NCBI GenBank assembly: GCA_016744695.1
Contig: JADGDV010000006.1
Location: 1-64,000, forward strand
From: Hahellaceae bacterium
GTDB lineage: Bacteria; Pseudomonadota; Gammaproteobacteria; Pseudomonadales; Oleiphilaceae
Direction: 5' to 3'
DNA: 64,000 bases
Shown: positions 29,094 to 38,208 of the stretch, in pieces
How positions within the stretch are numbered: position 1 is the first letter of the stretch
How the letters are laid out: the number at the start of each line of letters is the position of its first letter
The notes under the pieces: generated by a model
Seen by the model: the letters and a program-made list of their open reading frames with translations, nothing else
Database searches by the model: none
Told to the model about the DNA's origin: nothing
Position numbers and translations under genes: made by a program

Positions 29094-29531
29094 GTGCGAT
29101 TGTTTTTAGTAGCCATACTTACAACTCTGTTTTTTTTCAACAACCTAGCCTCAGCGTCCGAGAGCCCGAATACTAATGAGGACCTAAAAAAAACAGGTGA
29201 TCAGTTCATGAGTGCTTTATTAAAAGGCAACACAGAACAAGCCTACAAAGAAATCATTCCTGTTGCAGGTACCGAAAAAGAGAGATTCACTCAACAAGGG
29301 CTGAGCGTTTCAGCCTACATGACAAAAGTACGTGAGCAAATTGGCGAGCCTGTATCATTTGATCTCATTGCAACACAAAGCATTAAAGATCATTTTTTTA
29401 AACAGAAATATCTATTAAAATTCGACAATGCAGCCATCGTCTGGGAAATCAATTATTACCAGCCAACACAAGGCTGGAAGCTAGTTGATATTACCTACAA
29501 CACCGATATTGAAGCGTTATTTGGGAATTAG
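29094..29531 (+). CDS. small exported protein, NTF2-like fold possible
   Basis: The 145-residue protein starts with GTG at 29094, supported by AGGAG eight bases upstream. Residues 1-22 form a signal peptide (LFLVAILTTLFFFNNLASA). The mature part, with TGDQFMSALLKGNTEQAYKEI and then the strands SIKDHFFKQKYLLKFDNAAIVWE, resembles small periplasmic proteins with an NTF2-like fold (DUF4019/DUF4864 type). No catalytic residues are recognisable. It stands alone upstream of the suf operon. Confidence 0.6.
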   Translation: MRLFLVAILTTLFFFNNLASASESPNTNEDLKKTGDQFMSALLKGNTEQAYKEIIPVAGTEKERFTQQGLSVSAYMTKVREQIGEPVSFDLIATQSIKDHFFKQKYLLKFDNAAIVWEINYYQPTQGWKLVDITYNTDIEALFGN

Positions 29532-29663
29532 TCTTATTTACTTGGCCTCCACCTCCACAGAAAGCACTTCCAGATATAACAAAGTAGAACTAATGGTTCT
29601 ACTTTACAGTGAAAACCATTAAAATTTGCGCTGTTTTTATACTGCTCGGGTGTAGACAGAAAT

Positions 29664-29690
29664 AATACCTGACTATTTTAGTCAGTTATT
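29664..29690. promoter_or_regulatory. IscR type-I operator for suf operon
   Basis: The site reads AATACCTGACTATTTTAGTC from 29664, continuing AGTTATT. It has the CTGACT/AGTCAG inverted repeat with a 5-bp centre and flanking ATA/TAT that define IscR type-I sites, which bind the [2Fe-2S] form. It overlaps the predicted -35 element, so repression is expected when clusters are sufficient. No iscR or sufR gene is in the window. Confidence 0.8.
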
Positions 29691-29697
29691 GTAAAAT
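29669..29697 (+). promoter_or_regulatory. predicted sigma70 promoter of suf operon
   Basis: CTGACT (29669-29674) and TAAAAT (29692-29697) are separated by exactly 17 bp. Transcription would start near 29704, downstream of the first ATG of the sufB frame (29696), which therefore cannot be the start used. Confidence 0.65.
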
Positions 29698-29743
29698 GAC
29701 CCCACGCACACCGCGCCTTATTTGTGAATACGAGAATTTAAGT

Positions 29744-31192
29744 ATGTCAGAATCCGATAAGTCGGTTGATGAACTCATTAAAAGTGAGTACAAACACGGT
29801 TTTGTAACTGATATTGAATCAGATACATTCGAGCCTGGGCTTAACGAAGATGTTATTCGCCGCATTTCAGCCCGAAAGAATGAACCTGAGTGGATGCTTG
29901 AATGGCGACTCAAAGCCTATGATGCCTGGAAGGAAATGGCTGAGCCTCAATGGGCACATGTTAAGTTCCCGCAAATTGATTTTGATGCGATTTCTTACTA
30001 TTCAGCACCAAAGTCTCAAGAAAATGCCCCAAAAAGCCTTGATGAAGTTGACCCAGAGCTATTACGTACCTACGAAAAACTAGGCATCCCTCTACATGAG
30101 AGAGCGCGATTGGCTGGTGTAGCCGTTGACGTTGTATTCGATAGTGTGTCAGTTGCTACCACGTTCAAAGATCAACTGGCAAAGGCTGGCGTTATCTTCT
30201 GCCCTATTTCAGAGGCAATTCAGGAACACCCTGAGCTGGTTAAGAAATATCTGGGTAAAGTGGTTGCTCAAAAAGACAATTACTATTCTGCCTTAAACTC
30301 TGCTGTATTCAGTGATGGTTCGTTTGTTTATATCCCTAAGGGTGTGCGGTGTCCTTTAGAGCTGTCTACTTATTTTAGAATTAACGAAGCTAATACAGGT
30401 CAGTTTGAGCGCACCTTAATTATTGCAGATGAAGGCAGCCATGTAAGCTACCTTGAAGGCTGTACAGCACCCATGCGTGATGAAAACCAACTTCACGCTG
30501 CCGTTGTTGAACTCGTCTTGTTAGATGATTCTGAAATTAAGTATTCGACCGTTCAAAACTGGTACCCTGGCGACGAAAATGGCAATGGTGGTATTTACAA
30601 TTTTGTAACCAAACGCGCTAATTGCATCGGCAAGAATTCTAAAGTGTCGTGGACTCAGGTAGAAACCGGTTCGGCCATTACCTGGAAGTACCCTAGCTGC
30701 ATTTTAAAAGGTGACAACAGTGTAGGTGAATTCTATTCAGTCGCACTCACCAACAATTTCCAGCAAGCCGATACCGGCACAAAAATGATACACATCGGCA
30801 AAAACACCAAGAGCACTATTATATCTAAAGGTATCTCTGCGGGTAAGAGTGACGCAAGCTATCGTGGTTTGGTGAAATTTGGCCCTAATGCAGACAATGC
30901 AAGAAACTACACACAATGTGATTCTCTGCTTATTGGCGACAAATGTGGTGCTCACACCTTCCCTTATATAGAAAGCAAAAATAAGACGGGTGTAATTGAA
31001 CATGAAGCCACAACCTCTAAAGTGAGTGATGACCAACTGTTTTTATGCCAGCAACGTGGCATGGATGCAGAGCGAGCCGTATCAATGATTGTTAACGGGT
31101 TCTGCAAAGAAGTATTTAAAGAGCTGCCTATGGAGTTTGCTGTAGAAGCCACTAAATTACTTGAAGTCAGCCTAGAAGGTTCTGTAGGTTAA
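29744..31192 (+). CDS. sufB: Fe-S cluster assembly scaffold SufB
   Basis: SufB with SufC and SufD forms the SufBC2D scaffold that builds Fe-S clusters. The protein is 482 residues from ATG 29744, with [20 protein letters not shown] matching family N-termini; the ATG at 29696 lies inside the predicted -10 box. Typical stretches are [41 protein letters not shown] and the C-terminal [18 protein letters not shown]. It begins the sufBCDSA-sufT-sufE operon. An IscR site overlaps the promoter. Confidence 0.96.
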   Translation: MSESDKSVDELIKSEYKHGFVTDIESDTFEPGLNEDVIRRISARKNEPEWMLEWRLKAYDAWKEMAEPQWAHVKFPQIDFDAISYYSAPKSQENAPKSLDEVDPELLRTYEKLGIPLHERARLAGVAVDVVFDSVSVATTFKDQLAKAGVIFCPISEAIQEHPELVKKYLGKVVAQKDNYYSALNSAVFSDGSFVYIPKGVRCPLELSTYFRINEANTGQFERTLIIADEGSHVSYLEGCTAPMRDENQLHAAVVELVLLDDSEIKYSTVQNWYPGDENGNGGIYNFVTKRANCIGKNSKVSWTQVETGSAITWKYPSCILKGDNSVGEFYSVALTNNFQQADTGTKMIHIGKNTKSTIISKGISAGKSDASYRGLVKFGPNADNARNYTQCDSLLIGDKCGAHTFPYIESKNKTGVIEHEATTSKVSDDQLFLCQQRGMDAERAVSMIVNGFCKEVFKELPMEFAVEATKLLEVSLEGSVG

Positions 31193-31239
31193 ATACCGGC
31201 TAACGTAACTGAATTTAAAAAGATAGTAGAGAGATAGAC

Positions 31240-31989
31240 ATGTTAAAAATCACCAATTTACACGCATCTGTCGATGGAACGCCAATCCTTAAAGGGATTG
31301 ATCTTGAGGTACGTCCTGGAGAAGTTCACGCTATTATGGGGCCTAATGGCTCAGGAAAAAGTACGCTATCTCAAGTCCTTGCAGGCAATGACAGCTACGA
31401 AATTACTGATGGAGAGATTATCCTAGATGATCAATCTATTTTAGAGATGCCAACAGAGCAACGCGCTCGTGAAGGTGTATTCCTTGCTTTTCAATACCCC
31501 GTTGAAATACCGGGTGTGAGCAATCTGCAATTTCTCAGAACCGCTATGAACAGTATTCGTGAGTACCGCGGCGAAGAAGAGATCGATGCCGTATCGTTCA
31601 TGAAAAAAGCAAAAGAGAAAATCAAACAGGTAAACCTAGACCCTGCTTTTTTGAAGCGTGGAGTTAACGAAGGTTTCTCGGGTGGTGAAAAGAAGCGTAA
31701 CGAGATCATGCAAATGCTAATGCTTGAGCCCAAGCTGGCCATTCTGGATGAAACCGATTCAGGTCTTGATATCGACGCACTTAAAGTGGTTGCTGATGGC
31801 GTAAATGCTCTCAAATCACCTGAACGCTCAGTGATTATGGTGACCCACTACCAAAGACTACTCGACTATATTGTTCCTGATTATGTGCATGTTTTGGCTA
31901 AAGGAAAAATCATTAAGTCCGGTGGTAAAGAGTTAGCTCTTGAGCTAGAAGAAAAAGGCTACGGCTGGCTGGGTATTGAAGACGAATAG
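31240..31989 (+). CDS. sufC: Suf ATPase SufC
   Basis: The 249-residue ABC-type ATPase drives the SufBCD scaffold. Walker A is GPNGSGKSTLSQVL at about residue 35, the Q-loop region AFQYPVEIPGVSNLQFLR is the SufC-specific form, and the signature is FSGGEKKRNE. Walker B is LAILDETDSGLD, and the switch His lies in VTHYQRLL. It has no membrane partner; its partners are SufB (47 bp upstream) and SufD (46 bp downstream). Confidence 0.97.
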   Translation: MLKITNLHASVDGTPILKGIDLEVRPGEVHAIMGPNGSGKSTLSQVLAGNDSYEITDGEIILDDQSILEMPTEQRAREGVFLAFQYPVEIPGVSNLQFLRTAMNSIREYRGEEEIDAVSFMKKAKEKIKQVNLDPAFLKRGVNEGFSGGEKKRNEIMQMLMLEPKLAILDETDSGLDIDALKVVADGVNALKSPERSVIMVTHYQRLLDYIVPDYVHVLAKGKIIKSGGKELALELEEKGYGWLGIEDE

Positions 31990-32035
31990 CCCACGCTAAA
32001 CCTTAAGCCGTTTTTAGAATTTCAGGAGCCTTTGA

Positions 32036-33355
32036 ATGAGTTCAACACTCACTTTTCCAGACGTTTTCGTGAATGCATCAGATGCATTAAATCGCGATAG
32101 TATTAATACAACTAGCCCGTGGCTATTAGCCTTTCGTGAGCGTCAATTACAGCAATTAAAACAATGCTCATTGCCGACTAGAAAAACAGAAGATTGGCGC
32201 TATTCATTCCGTCATCTTAAAATGTCGGATGCTATCGCCAAGCCACTACCTATATTATCATTAGAGTCATCAACCGCATCATCTTTAGATGATTCATTGG
32301 TTGACCTAGGTGGCGACTTAGTCGTTTTTGTTAATGGTCATTTTGCTGAAAGTAAGTCTAGACTTCCTTCTGATGCTAGCTACACCATCAAGAGATTCTC
32401 AGAACTTTCTGAAGAAGAAGCATTACAGGTAAGCGAAGGATCATCGTCTGATACATCATCATTCCCTTTTGCAGCGATTAATGGCGCTTGCTTAGCCGAT
32501 GGTATTTATATTTCCATACCAAAAAATACCAAGCTAGAAAAACCTATTCAGCTACATTTTCATGCTGAAGGCGAAGGCACCACAACACCGCGCGTTTTTC
32601 TGATAGCAGAACAAGGTGCCGAAGCAACATTAGTTGAAGAGTTTACTGGTGCTACGCAAACTGAACTTCTTACTGCCAGCGTTACTGATATTCAACTGAA
32701 TGCTCAATCAGAACTTCGATACATACGATTAAACACCGAAGCAGAGCAACTTTCTCATATTGGTTTAACCCAAGTAAACCAAAATAGAGATAGCCGTTTT
32801 AAAAGCTTCTGCATGGGCTTAGGCGGCCCGGTTAGGCGTCACGACTTAAAAATTAAGTTACTGGAGCCAGGTGCTGAATGCTCACTTGATGGTGTCTGCA
32901 TTACCCTAGGCCAGCAACATTACGATAACCACACAGAAATTGAACATATTTCTGCTCACTGCCAAAGTGACGAAAGCTATCGATGTATTGCAGGTGGCAA
33001 CTCTCACATTGTATTTAACGGCCGAATAATGATTCACCGTGATGCTCAAAAAACATTAGGCGCAATGAGCAACAAAAACTTATTGCTTACCTCAAACGCA
33101 GAAATTGACTCTAAGCCAGAGCTCGAAATTTATGCTGACGATGTTAAATGCGCCCACGGCACGACCATTGGACAGCTTGATGAAGAGGAGCTTTATTATC
33201 TGGTTACTCGTGGCATTTCACCAGACCACGCAGCCACCATACTGACTCTCGGCTTTGTTAATGAACTGGTACAGAAAATACCCAACGAATCGATTAAAGA
33301 AAGAACTGAAGCGCGCCTTGAAAACTTAATTAAAAGCGCATTTCAAGAGGATTAG
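32036..33355 (+). CDS. sufD: Fe-S cluster assembly protein SufD
   Basis: The 439-residue SufD is the SufB paralogue of the scaffold. An N-terminal helical region contains PTRKTEDWRYS. A beta-helix core follows, with GGNSHIVFNGRIMIHRDAQK and the conserved ELEIYADDVKCAHGTTIGQL, and the C-terminal end has DEEELYYLVTRGIS. Ribosome-binding site CAGGAGCC precedes the ATG. It is 6 bp before sufS, so translation is probably coupled. Confidence 0.95.
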   Translation: MSSTLTFPDVFVNASDALNRDSINTTSPWLLAFRERQLQQLKQCSLPTRKTEDWRYSFRHLKMSDAIAKPLPILSLESSTASSLDDSLVDLGGDLVVFVNGHFAESKSRLPSDASYTIKRFSELSEEEALQVSEGSSSDTSSFPFAAINGACLADGIYISIPKNTKLEKPIQLHFHAEGEGTTTPRVFLIAEQGAEATLVEEFTGATQTELLTASVTDIQLNAQSELRYIRLNTEAEQLSHIGLTQVNQNRDSRFKSFCMGLGGPVRRHDLKIKLLEPGAECSLDGVCITLGQQHYDNHTEIEHISAHCQSDESYRCIAGGNSHIVFNGRIMIHRDAQKTLGAMSNKNLLLTSNAEIDSKPELEIYADDVKCAHGTTIGQLDEEELYYLVTRGISPDHAATILTLGFVNELVQKIPNESIKERTEARLENLIKSAFQED

Positions 33356-33361
33356 GTAGAC

Positions 33362-34630
33362 ATGAACCAGCAAGCAGTAAGCAAGTCAGCTAAAAGCGAC
33401 ACAGAACAAAAAGTGCCTTTTGATATTGAAAAAGTAAGAAAGGACTTTCCTATTCTGGATCAAGAGATTAATGGCAAGCCACTAATTTATCTTGATAATG
33501 GTGCCAGCGCGCAAAAACCAAACGCTGTCATTAAAGCGATTAATGATTACTACTGTCAAGACAACGCTAACGTTCACCGTGGTGCACACACACTGGGTGA
33601 TAGAGCCACAGCTGCCTTTGAAGGTGCTCGAGAGCGTGTTCGTGAGTTTATTAATGCTGCGAGTACCAAAGAAATCATTTGGACAAGCGGCACCACCGAA
33701 GCGATCAATCTTGTTGCAAGCGGGCTGACATCAACGCTTAAATCAGGCGATGAGATCATTGTTAGTCGCATTGAACATCACGCCAATATTGTTCCTTGGC
33801 AAATGCTTGCTGAACGCACAGGCGCAACACTCAAAGTCATTGAAATTAATGAGGCCGGCGAACTCCAAGAAGGGGCTTATGAAGCACTGCTATCGGAAAA
33901 AACCAAAGTCGTTGCGGTCACCCATGTATCAAATGTACTGGGCACAATAAACCCCGTTAAAGATATGATAGAAAAAGCAAAAAGCGTAGGTGCAATCACG
34001 CTCATAGATGGCGCACAAGCTGTACCGCACTTTATGGTTGATATGCAGGCGCTAGACTGTGATTTTTATGTTTTCTCTTCTCACAAGCTATTTGGCCCGA
34101 CCGGCATTGGCGTACTGTACGGCAAAGAAAGCCGACTCAATGCCCTCCCCCCTTATCAAGGCGGTGGAGAAATGATTGAGCGCGTAACCTTTGAGAAAAC
34201 CACCTACAATGAACTACCTTACAAATTTGAAGCAGGCACTCCAGCAATTAGTGAGGCCATTGGCCTAGCTAAAGCCATTGATTATTTCTGCCAGTTTGAC
34301 CGCGCAGACGTTGAAGCGCATGAAAATAGCCTCATGGATTATGCCAATTCATTAGTTAAAACTGTACCCGGCATGAAAGTGATAGGCACAGCTAAAAATA
34401 AAGTGCCCGTTATGTCATTTATGATTGAAGGCTTACACCCAAGTGATATTGGCACACTGCTAGACCAGCAAGGTATCGCAATCAGAACAGGTAACCACTG
34501 TGCAATGCCTCTAATGGATTTCTACAGTTTGCCAGGAACAGCCAGAGCCTCTTTTGCTTTTTATAACACCAAAGCAGAAGTCGAAACATTATTTAAAGGT
34601 TTAGAGAAAATACAGCGTCTTTTTGCATAA
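33362..34630 (+). CDS. sufS: cysteine desulfurase SufS
   Basis: The 422-residue PLP enzyme takes sulfur from cysteine and passes it to SufE. Seen are IYLDNGASAQKP near the N-terminus, NVHRGAHTLG, the PLP-Lys motif SSHKLFGPTGIGVLYG and the active-site Cys in RTGNHCAMPLMDF. Most homologues read RTGHHCAMP, so the Asn in place of the first His is a small variation. A short 15-residue polar extension precedes the conserved start. It follows sufD by 6 bp and precedes sufA by 24 bp. Confidence 0.96.
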   Translation: MNQQAVSKSAKSDTEQKVPFDIEKVRKDFPILDQEINGKPLIYLDNGASAQKPNAVIKAINDYYCQDNANVHRGAHTLGDRATAAFEGARERVREFINAASTKEIIWTSGTTEAINLVASGLTSTLKSGDEIIVSRIEHHANIVPWQMLAERTGATLKVIEINEAGELQEGAYEALLSEKTKVVAVTHVSNVLGTINPVKDMIEKAKSVGAITLIDGAQAVPHFMVDMQALDCDFYVFSSHKLFGPTGIGVLYGKESRLNALPPYQGGGEMIERVTFEKTTYNELPYKFEAGTPAISEAIGLAKAIDYFCQFDRADVEAHENSLMDYANSLVKTVPGMKVIGTAKNKVPVMSFMIEGLHPSDIGTLLDQQGIAIRTGNHCAMPLMDFYSLPGTARASFAFYNTKAEVETLFKGLEKIQRLFA

Positions 34631-34654
34631 AAGAGGCGGTATAGAGGAATTGAT

Positions 34655-35026
34655 ATGACGATTGAACAGTTTAACCCCGATTTAAAAGTAACCATGTCTG
34701 AAACGGCCATTAAACACAGCCGCAAAGAAATTGCTAAAACAGCCGGTTGCCAAGGTATCAGGCTAACACTAGAAACCAGTGGCTGCTCAGGTTACATGTA
34801 TGAAATCTCTTTCGTCAGTGAAGAAGAAGCAAAAGAGCAGTTTGATAAAGACCAAACATTTGCCATTGAAGAAGGTGTTACCTTATATATAAATAAGCAA
34901 CACTTACCTATATTAAACGGAACCGAAATAGACTTTATTACAAAGGGTTTGAACTCAATGTTTCAGTTCAACAACCCCAACGCAACCGCAGAGTGCGGCT
35001 GTGGCGAAAGTTTTTCCGTAGTCTAA
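34655..35026 (+). CDS. sufA: A-type Fe-S carrier protein (SufA/HesB family)
   Basis: The 123-residue protein carries the three invariant Cys of A-type carriers: GCSG (in ETSGCSGYMYEI) and the C-terminal CGCGESF. It is thought to receive clusters from SufBCD and pass them to apoproteins. Its position after sufS, not before sufB as in E. coli, is common in other Gammaproteobacteria. It could also be called ErpA/IscA-like on sequence alone; the operon supports a SufA role. Confidence 0.9.
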   Translation: MTIEQFNPDLKVTMSETAIKHSRKEIAKTAGCQGIRLTLETSGCSGYMYEISFVSEEEAKEQFDKDQTFAIEEGVTLYINKQHLPILNGTEIDFITKGLNSMFQFNNPNATAECGCGESFSVV

Positions 35027-35095
35027 GGTTTCACCCTGCATTCGCGAGGATGACAAGCTGAAGTAAGTGTCATACAGAGCCAAGAGTAATAAATA

Positions 35096-35635
35096 ATGGA
35101 AAGAGAAGTTGTTATAACCAAGCGTGAATGCGAAGCTCGATTAGTGCCTTCAGGTACTGAAATCATGATTCCTAAAGATACATTTGTCACCATTACTCAA
35201 GCGCTCGGTGGTACCTTCAGTGTTGCAGTAAATGGCAATTTAGCACGTATTGAAGGCAAAGATGCAGATGCGCTGGGTAAAGAAGTAAAATTCGAAAACT
35301 TTGAAACCCCAGCAGATGGAACCATTAATGATAACCAAGTATGGGAAGCATTACGCCAATGCTACGACCCTGAGATACCGGTTAACGTAGTCGATCTTGG
35401 CTTAATTTATAACTGTGCTATTGAAAACGGAGCAGAACAAGGGAATGTTGTAAAAATCAACATGACACTCACTTCTGCAGGCTGTGGCATGGGGCCGGTA
35501 ATTGTTGCTGATGTTAAATGCAAAGTTGAACAAGTTCCCAATGTTAATCTAGTAACCGTTGACTTGGTTTTCGATCCGCCTTGGAACAATGACATGCTAA
35601 CTGACGAAGCTAAACTAGAACTGGGAATGCTATAA
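35096..35635 (+). CDS. sufT: Fe-S assembly protein SufT (DUF59/MIP18 family)
   Basis: The 179-residue protein has an N-terminal part of about 75 residues with LVPSGTEIMIPKDTFVTITQ, specific for SufT. The DUF59 domain follows: VWEALRQCYDPEIPVNVVDL, then MTLTSAGCGMGPVIV (conserved Cys) and DLVFDPPWNNDMLTDEAK. SufT acts in Fe-S maturation, related to the eukaryotic CIA factor MIP18. The 69-bp gap to sufA contains an imperfect hairpin, and the gap to sufE holds a full REP-like repeat. Confidence 0.9.
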   Translation: MEREVVITKRECEARLVPSGTEIMIPKDTFVTITQALGGTFSVAVNGNLARIEGKDADALGKEVKFENFETPADGTINDNQVWEALRQCYDPEIPVNVVDLGLIYNCAIENGAEQGNVVKINMTLTSAGCGMGPVIVADVKCKVEQVPNVNLVTVDLVFDPPWNNDMLTDEAKLELGML

Positions 35636-35638
35636 CAA

Positions 35639-35693
35639 GTAGGGTGTGCCATGCGCACCGTTTGATCTTTCCGGTGCGCACGGCGCACCCTAC
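35639..35693. repeat. full REP-like palindrome, family A
   Basis: GTAGGGTGTGCCATGCGCAC starts the left arm (35639-35660). The right arm (35671-35693) reads CGGTGCGCACGGCGCACCCT plus AC and is nearly the exact reverse complement, with a short AT-rich loop. It lies between sufT and sufE. Confidence 0.85.
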
Positions 35694-35721
35694 GACATAT
35701 ATACAATATCTGGATTAACAC

Positions 35722-36183
35722 ATGAGCAATAACGAACACTCTCAATTTACTGAAAATGATTTTGGCGGCTCCATCAATACTGATGAAATTCTGGAGACCT
35801 TTGAATTTTTAGATGACTGGGAAGATCGCTACGCATTTATAATTGATTTAGGTAAAAAGCTACCTACTTTTCCAGAAGAAGCCAAAAATGAAATCAATCT
35901 AGTTCACGGCTGCCAAAGCCAGGTTTGGCTTACCCACTACCTAGACCAAAGTACTGGCAAACTACATTTATTAATAGACAGTGATGCGTTGATTGTAAGG
36001 GGGCTTGCTGCAATTGTAATGGCCTCATTTAACGCCAAAATACCGAGTGAAGTCCTCGCGGTAAATATCGAAGCAATTTTTGAGAAAATGGATCTTATAC
36101 GTCATGTAAGTGCCACCCGAGGAAATGGCTTAAGGTCTATGGTAAAGAAGGTTCAGCTTATCGCTCAGGGAATAGGTTCATAG
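35722..36183 (+). CDS. sufE: cysteine desulfuration protein SufE
   Basis: The 153-residue protein accepts persulfide sulfur from SufS. The active-site motif VHGCQSQVW is present, preceded by WEDRYAFIIDLGKKLPTFP and followed by ALIVRGLAAIVMASFN, all SufE hallmarks. It is the last gene of the suf operon. A 9-bp stem (TCAGGGAAT/ATTCCCTGA at 36165-36196) spans its stop codon. Convergent with flgT. Confidence 0.95.
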   Translation: MSNNEHSQFTENDFGGSINTDEILETFEFLDDWEDRYAFIIDLGKKLPTFPEEAKNEINLVHGCQSQVWLTHYLDQSTGKLHLLIDSDALIVRGLAAIVMASFNAKIPSEVLAVNIEAIFEKMDLIRHVSATRGNGLRSMVKKVQLIAQGIGS

Positions 36184-36212
36184 ACTCATTCCCTGAAAAA
36201 ATAGTAAAACGC

Positions 36213-37433
36213 CTACCAAGCAATCAACAAATCATCAATCTGAATATTCAATCGACTCGCATCAACCGATATTGTTCCGGTTCCAAAACTAGGATGCACC
36301 TGGGAAACCGTTAATGCAGCTTTAGCATTAGTCAGCTCTGTACCCGCTAATAAGTCCGAATTATAAAAGCGATATGTACGATAAACCGCTAATTGATCTC
36401 CTGGACGAACACCAGCACTAGCACCGGAAGCAAAATGGAGCGTCTTACCCTCTGCCCGTGTAATTCGAGTCATAAAGGGCTGGCAGCGTAGCGTGTCATT
36501 TACATCACGAGCAACGCCCTTCAGCAGCCCTTTCACAGACTCGCCATATTTCGTTTTCCAAAAACCTGGCGACGCAAAGCCTGTCTGATCATTTGGATCC
36601 GCATCCCAAGAATCCGTTAACTGGTAGTTTTTTTGAAAGACGATAGATCCACTAAACCCATCATGAACATAAACCTCAACATCAAAATGTCGATTTATAT
36701 CCGCCGTACTTAAAAAACGATCAGTAGAGGCTAAATATGAACTACCAAAAGCATCAGGGTCTACAACCGACAAATCTCTAACAATACCAGAAACCACAAA
36801 CTGCACGCCCATTTGCCGAGCATAATGAGCAGCCTTAGTTAGTGTTCTTTGAGATGACTCAGTGCTAGGCGCATTCGCTAACTCATCGTACAAGGTATAT
36901 TGGCTAGATTCATGAACGACCAAATTATTCAACCTATTAAGCTGTGCGGTCAGATACCCTGGCAACATCCTATCAGCATCATGAAGAGATCCAATGTTGG
37001 CCTGCTGCGGCTCCTGCATAGAAAAACCGAGCAGAGCAATTTCTTTTTTATAACCATTCGCCTTATCCGGTGAGCACTGCTTATTATCCACTCTAACCAT
37101 GTCGGCCTTAATCACTAAAGTCAGCAAGCCATCATCAACCGTCTCGTCAACTATCACCACTTTGTTAGCTTTTGCAAACGTAGTCACACTCACATCATCT
37201 CGTGTAAGCTGACCATTTTTTACTTCTTGGTACCCCTCTATGACCGCACCAATCTGAATGGCAGCTTGCTGTAAAGCATCATCTCTGGCTTGCTTGCGTG
37301 CAAACTCATACTGACCATCAGTAACAGATGCTTTTCCCGTCGCTTGAACCCATTCTGCACTTAAATAGGGTGAGAAGGACAACAGGGTTATGATAAACAT
37401 AACCCCAAAACAAGACGTATTATTCATAATCAT
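36213..37433 (-). CDS. flgT: flagellar H-ring protein FlgT
   Basis: The 406-residue protein has a signal peptide (residues 5-24, CFGVMFIITLLSFSPYLSA). The mature start is EWVQATGKASVTDGQYEFAR, and RKQARDDALQQAAIQIGAVI is typical of FlgT, which forms the H ring around the LP ring of the Vibrio polar flagellum and helps stator assembly. A middle domain and a C-terminal SH3-like part (GVRPGDQLAVYRTYR) follow. The start is directly abutted to the flgP stop. Its three possible ATG/ATT starts lie within a few codons. Confidence 0.85.
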   Translation of the reverse strand: MIMNNTSCFGVMFIITLLSFSPYLSAEWVQATGKASVTDGQYEFARKQARDDALQQAAIQIGAVIEGYQEVKNGQLTRDDVSVTTFAKANKVVIVDETVDDGLLTLVIKADMVRVDNKQCSPDKANGYKKEIALLGFSMQEPQQANIGSLHDADRMLPGYLTAQLNRLNNLVVHESSQYTLYDELANAPSTESSQRTLTKAAHYARQMGVQFVVSGIVRDLSVVDPDAFGSSYLASTDRFLSTADINRHFDVEVYVHDGFSGSIVFQKNYQLTDSWDADPNDQTGFASPGFWKTKYGESVKGLLKGVARDVNDTLRCQPFMTRITRAEGKTLHFASGASAGVRPGDQLAVYRTYRFYNSDLLAGTELTNAKAALTVSQVHPSFGTGTISVDASRLNIQIDDLLIAW

Positions 37434-37985
37434 CTACTTCTTTAGATAATAGAGGCTATCAGAGCCTTTACTTGAAACGTGAATATCACCTACTGAGTCA
37501 TTCCCATGAGGCAAAGGCAGTCTACATTCTTCACTATAACGAAACTGATTTACATGTGTTAAGCATTCTCTAAAACGAGGCTCTAATAATAGCTCTACAA
37601 CCGTTTCATACGTTCCACCTTGATGTTCGGTTACCGTAATGACCTTTGCACCACGAATAACACTATCAATCATCGTTCGATAGTTATCATCCTGTAAAAC
37701 AAAATCTTTTACCGTTGATGACCCCATAATGGCCGTACCATAAACTCTTTCAGCTAATGCCCTATAAGCATCTAAACGAGAAGCCCTCATCGCCATCAAG
37801 CGTTTACGTTCTGATAATCGATCTTTCTCTTTTTCATACGTGCCATAGCCAGATACTCGAATAAGAATCGGCTCATAAACTACCTTAGAGGCTTGTTCTT
37901 CGGAACCCTCATCGTTCATTCCAGCACAGGATGACAATAAGCCAAATACAACAAAAACCAAGAGAATATTTAAAGAACGCTTCAT
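37434..37985 (-). CDS. flgP: flagellar outer-membrane lipoprotein FlgP (LPP20 family)
   Basis: The 183-residue lipoprotein has the lipobox LLSSC at about residues 16-20. The LPP20 domain follows with MAMRASRLDAYRALAERVYG, then SVIRGAKVITVTE and YETVVELLLEP. FlgP builds the outer-membrane basal disk or H-ring-associated layer of polar flagella. The neighbouring FlgT supports this call. A near-consensus sigma54 promoter lies 42 bp upstream. A FlgO gene, often its companion, is not found here. Confidence 0.85.
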   Translation of the reverse strand: MKRSLNILLVFVVFGLLSSCAGMNDEGSEEQASKVVYEPILIRVSGYGTYEKEKDRLSERKRLMAMRASRLDAYRALAERVYGTAIMGSSTVKDFVLQDDNYRTMIDSVIRGAKVITVTEHQGGTYETVVELLLEPRFRECLTHVNQFRYSEECRLPLPHGNDSVGDIHVSSKGSDSLYYLKK

Positions 37986-38026
37986 AGAGACCTACCGTTA
38001 AATCATTTAAGTTACCCAATTACCAT

Positions 38027-38042
38027 GAAAATCCCGTGCCAA
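38027..38042 (-). promoter_or_regulatory. predicted sigma54 promoter for flgP-flgT
   Basis: On the minus strand the sequence TTGGCACGGGATTTTC gives TTGGCACG at -24 and TTTC in place of TTGC at -12, with the required 10-bp spacing between GG and the -12 pair. One mismatch from the usual consensus. Class II/III flagellar genes of polar flagella are often sigma54-dependent. Confidence 0.55.
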
Positions 38043-38208
38043 TTATTTTTGGCCTATTAAGGTGGGTTTCGGCAGCCAGATGCCTACTTTTAACCCTAAA
38101 TCTAAAGTCATAGGTCAACTATTGCCACATTTCCACTTCAAAATAGCCATATTTCACCTAGACTATTATTTACGCAGGTTACCTTTCTACACTTATTCAT
38201 TATAAATA

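Noticed and set aside
29696-29743. Earlier ATG for sufB at 29696
   Set aside because: It lies inside the predicted -10 box and encodes residues not matching SufB N-termini; ATG 29744 fits the family.
36165-36196. TCAGGGAAT/ATTCCCTGA hairpin as a terminator for sufE or flgT
   Set aside because: It is followed by A, not T, on the plus strand and has no T-run on the minus strand; kept only as a possible mRNA-stabilising stem.
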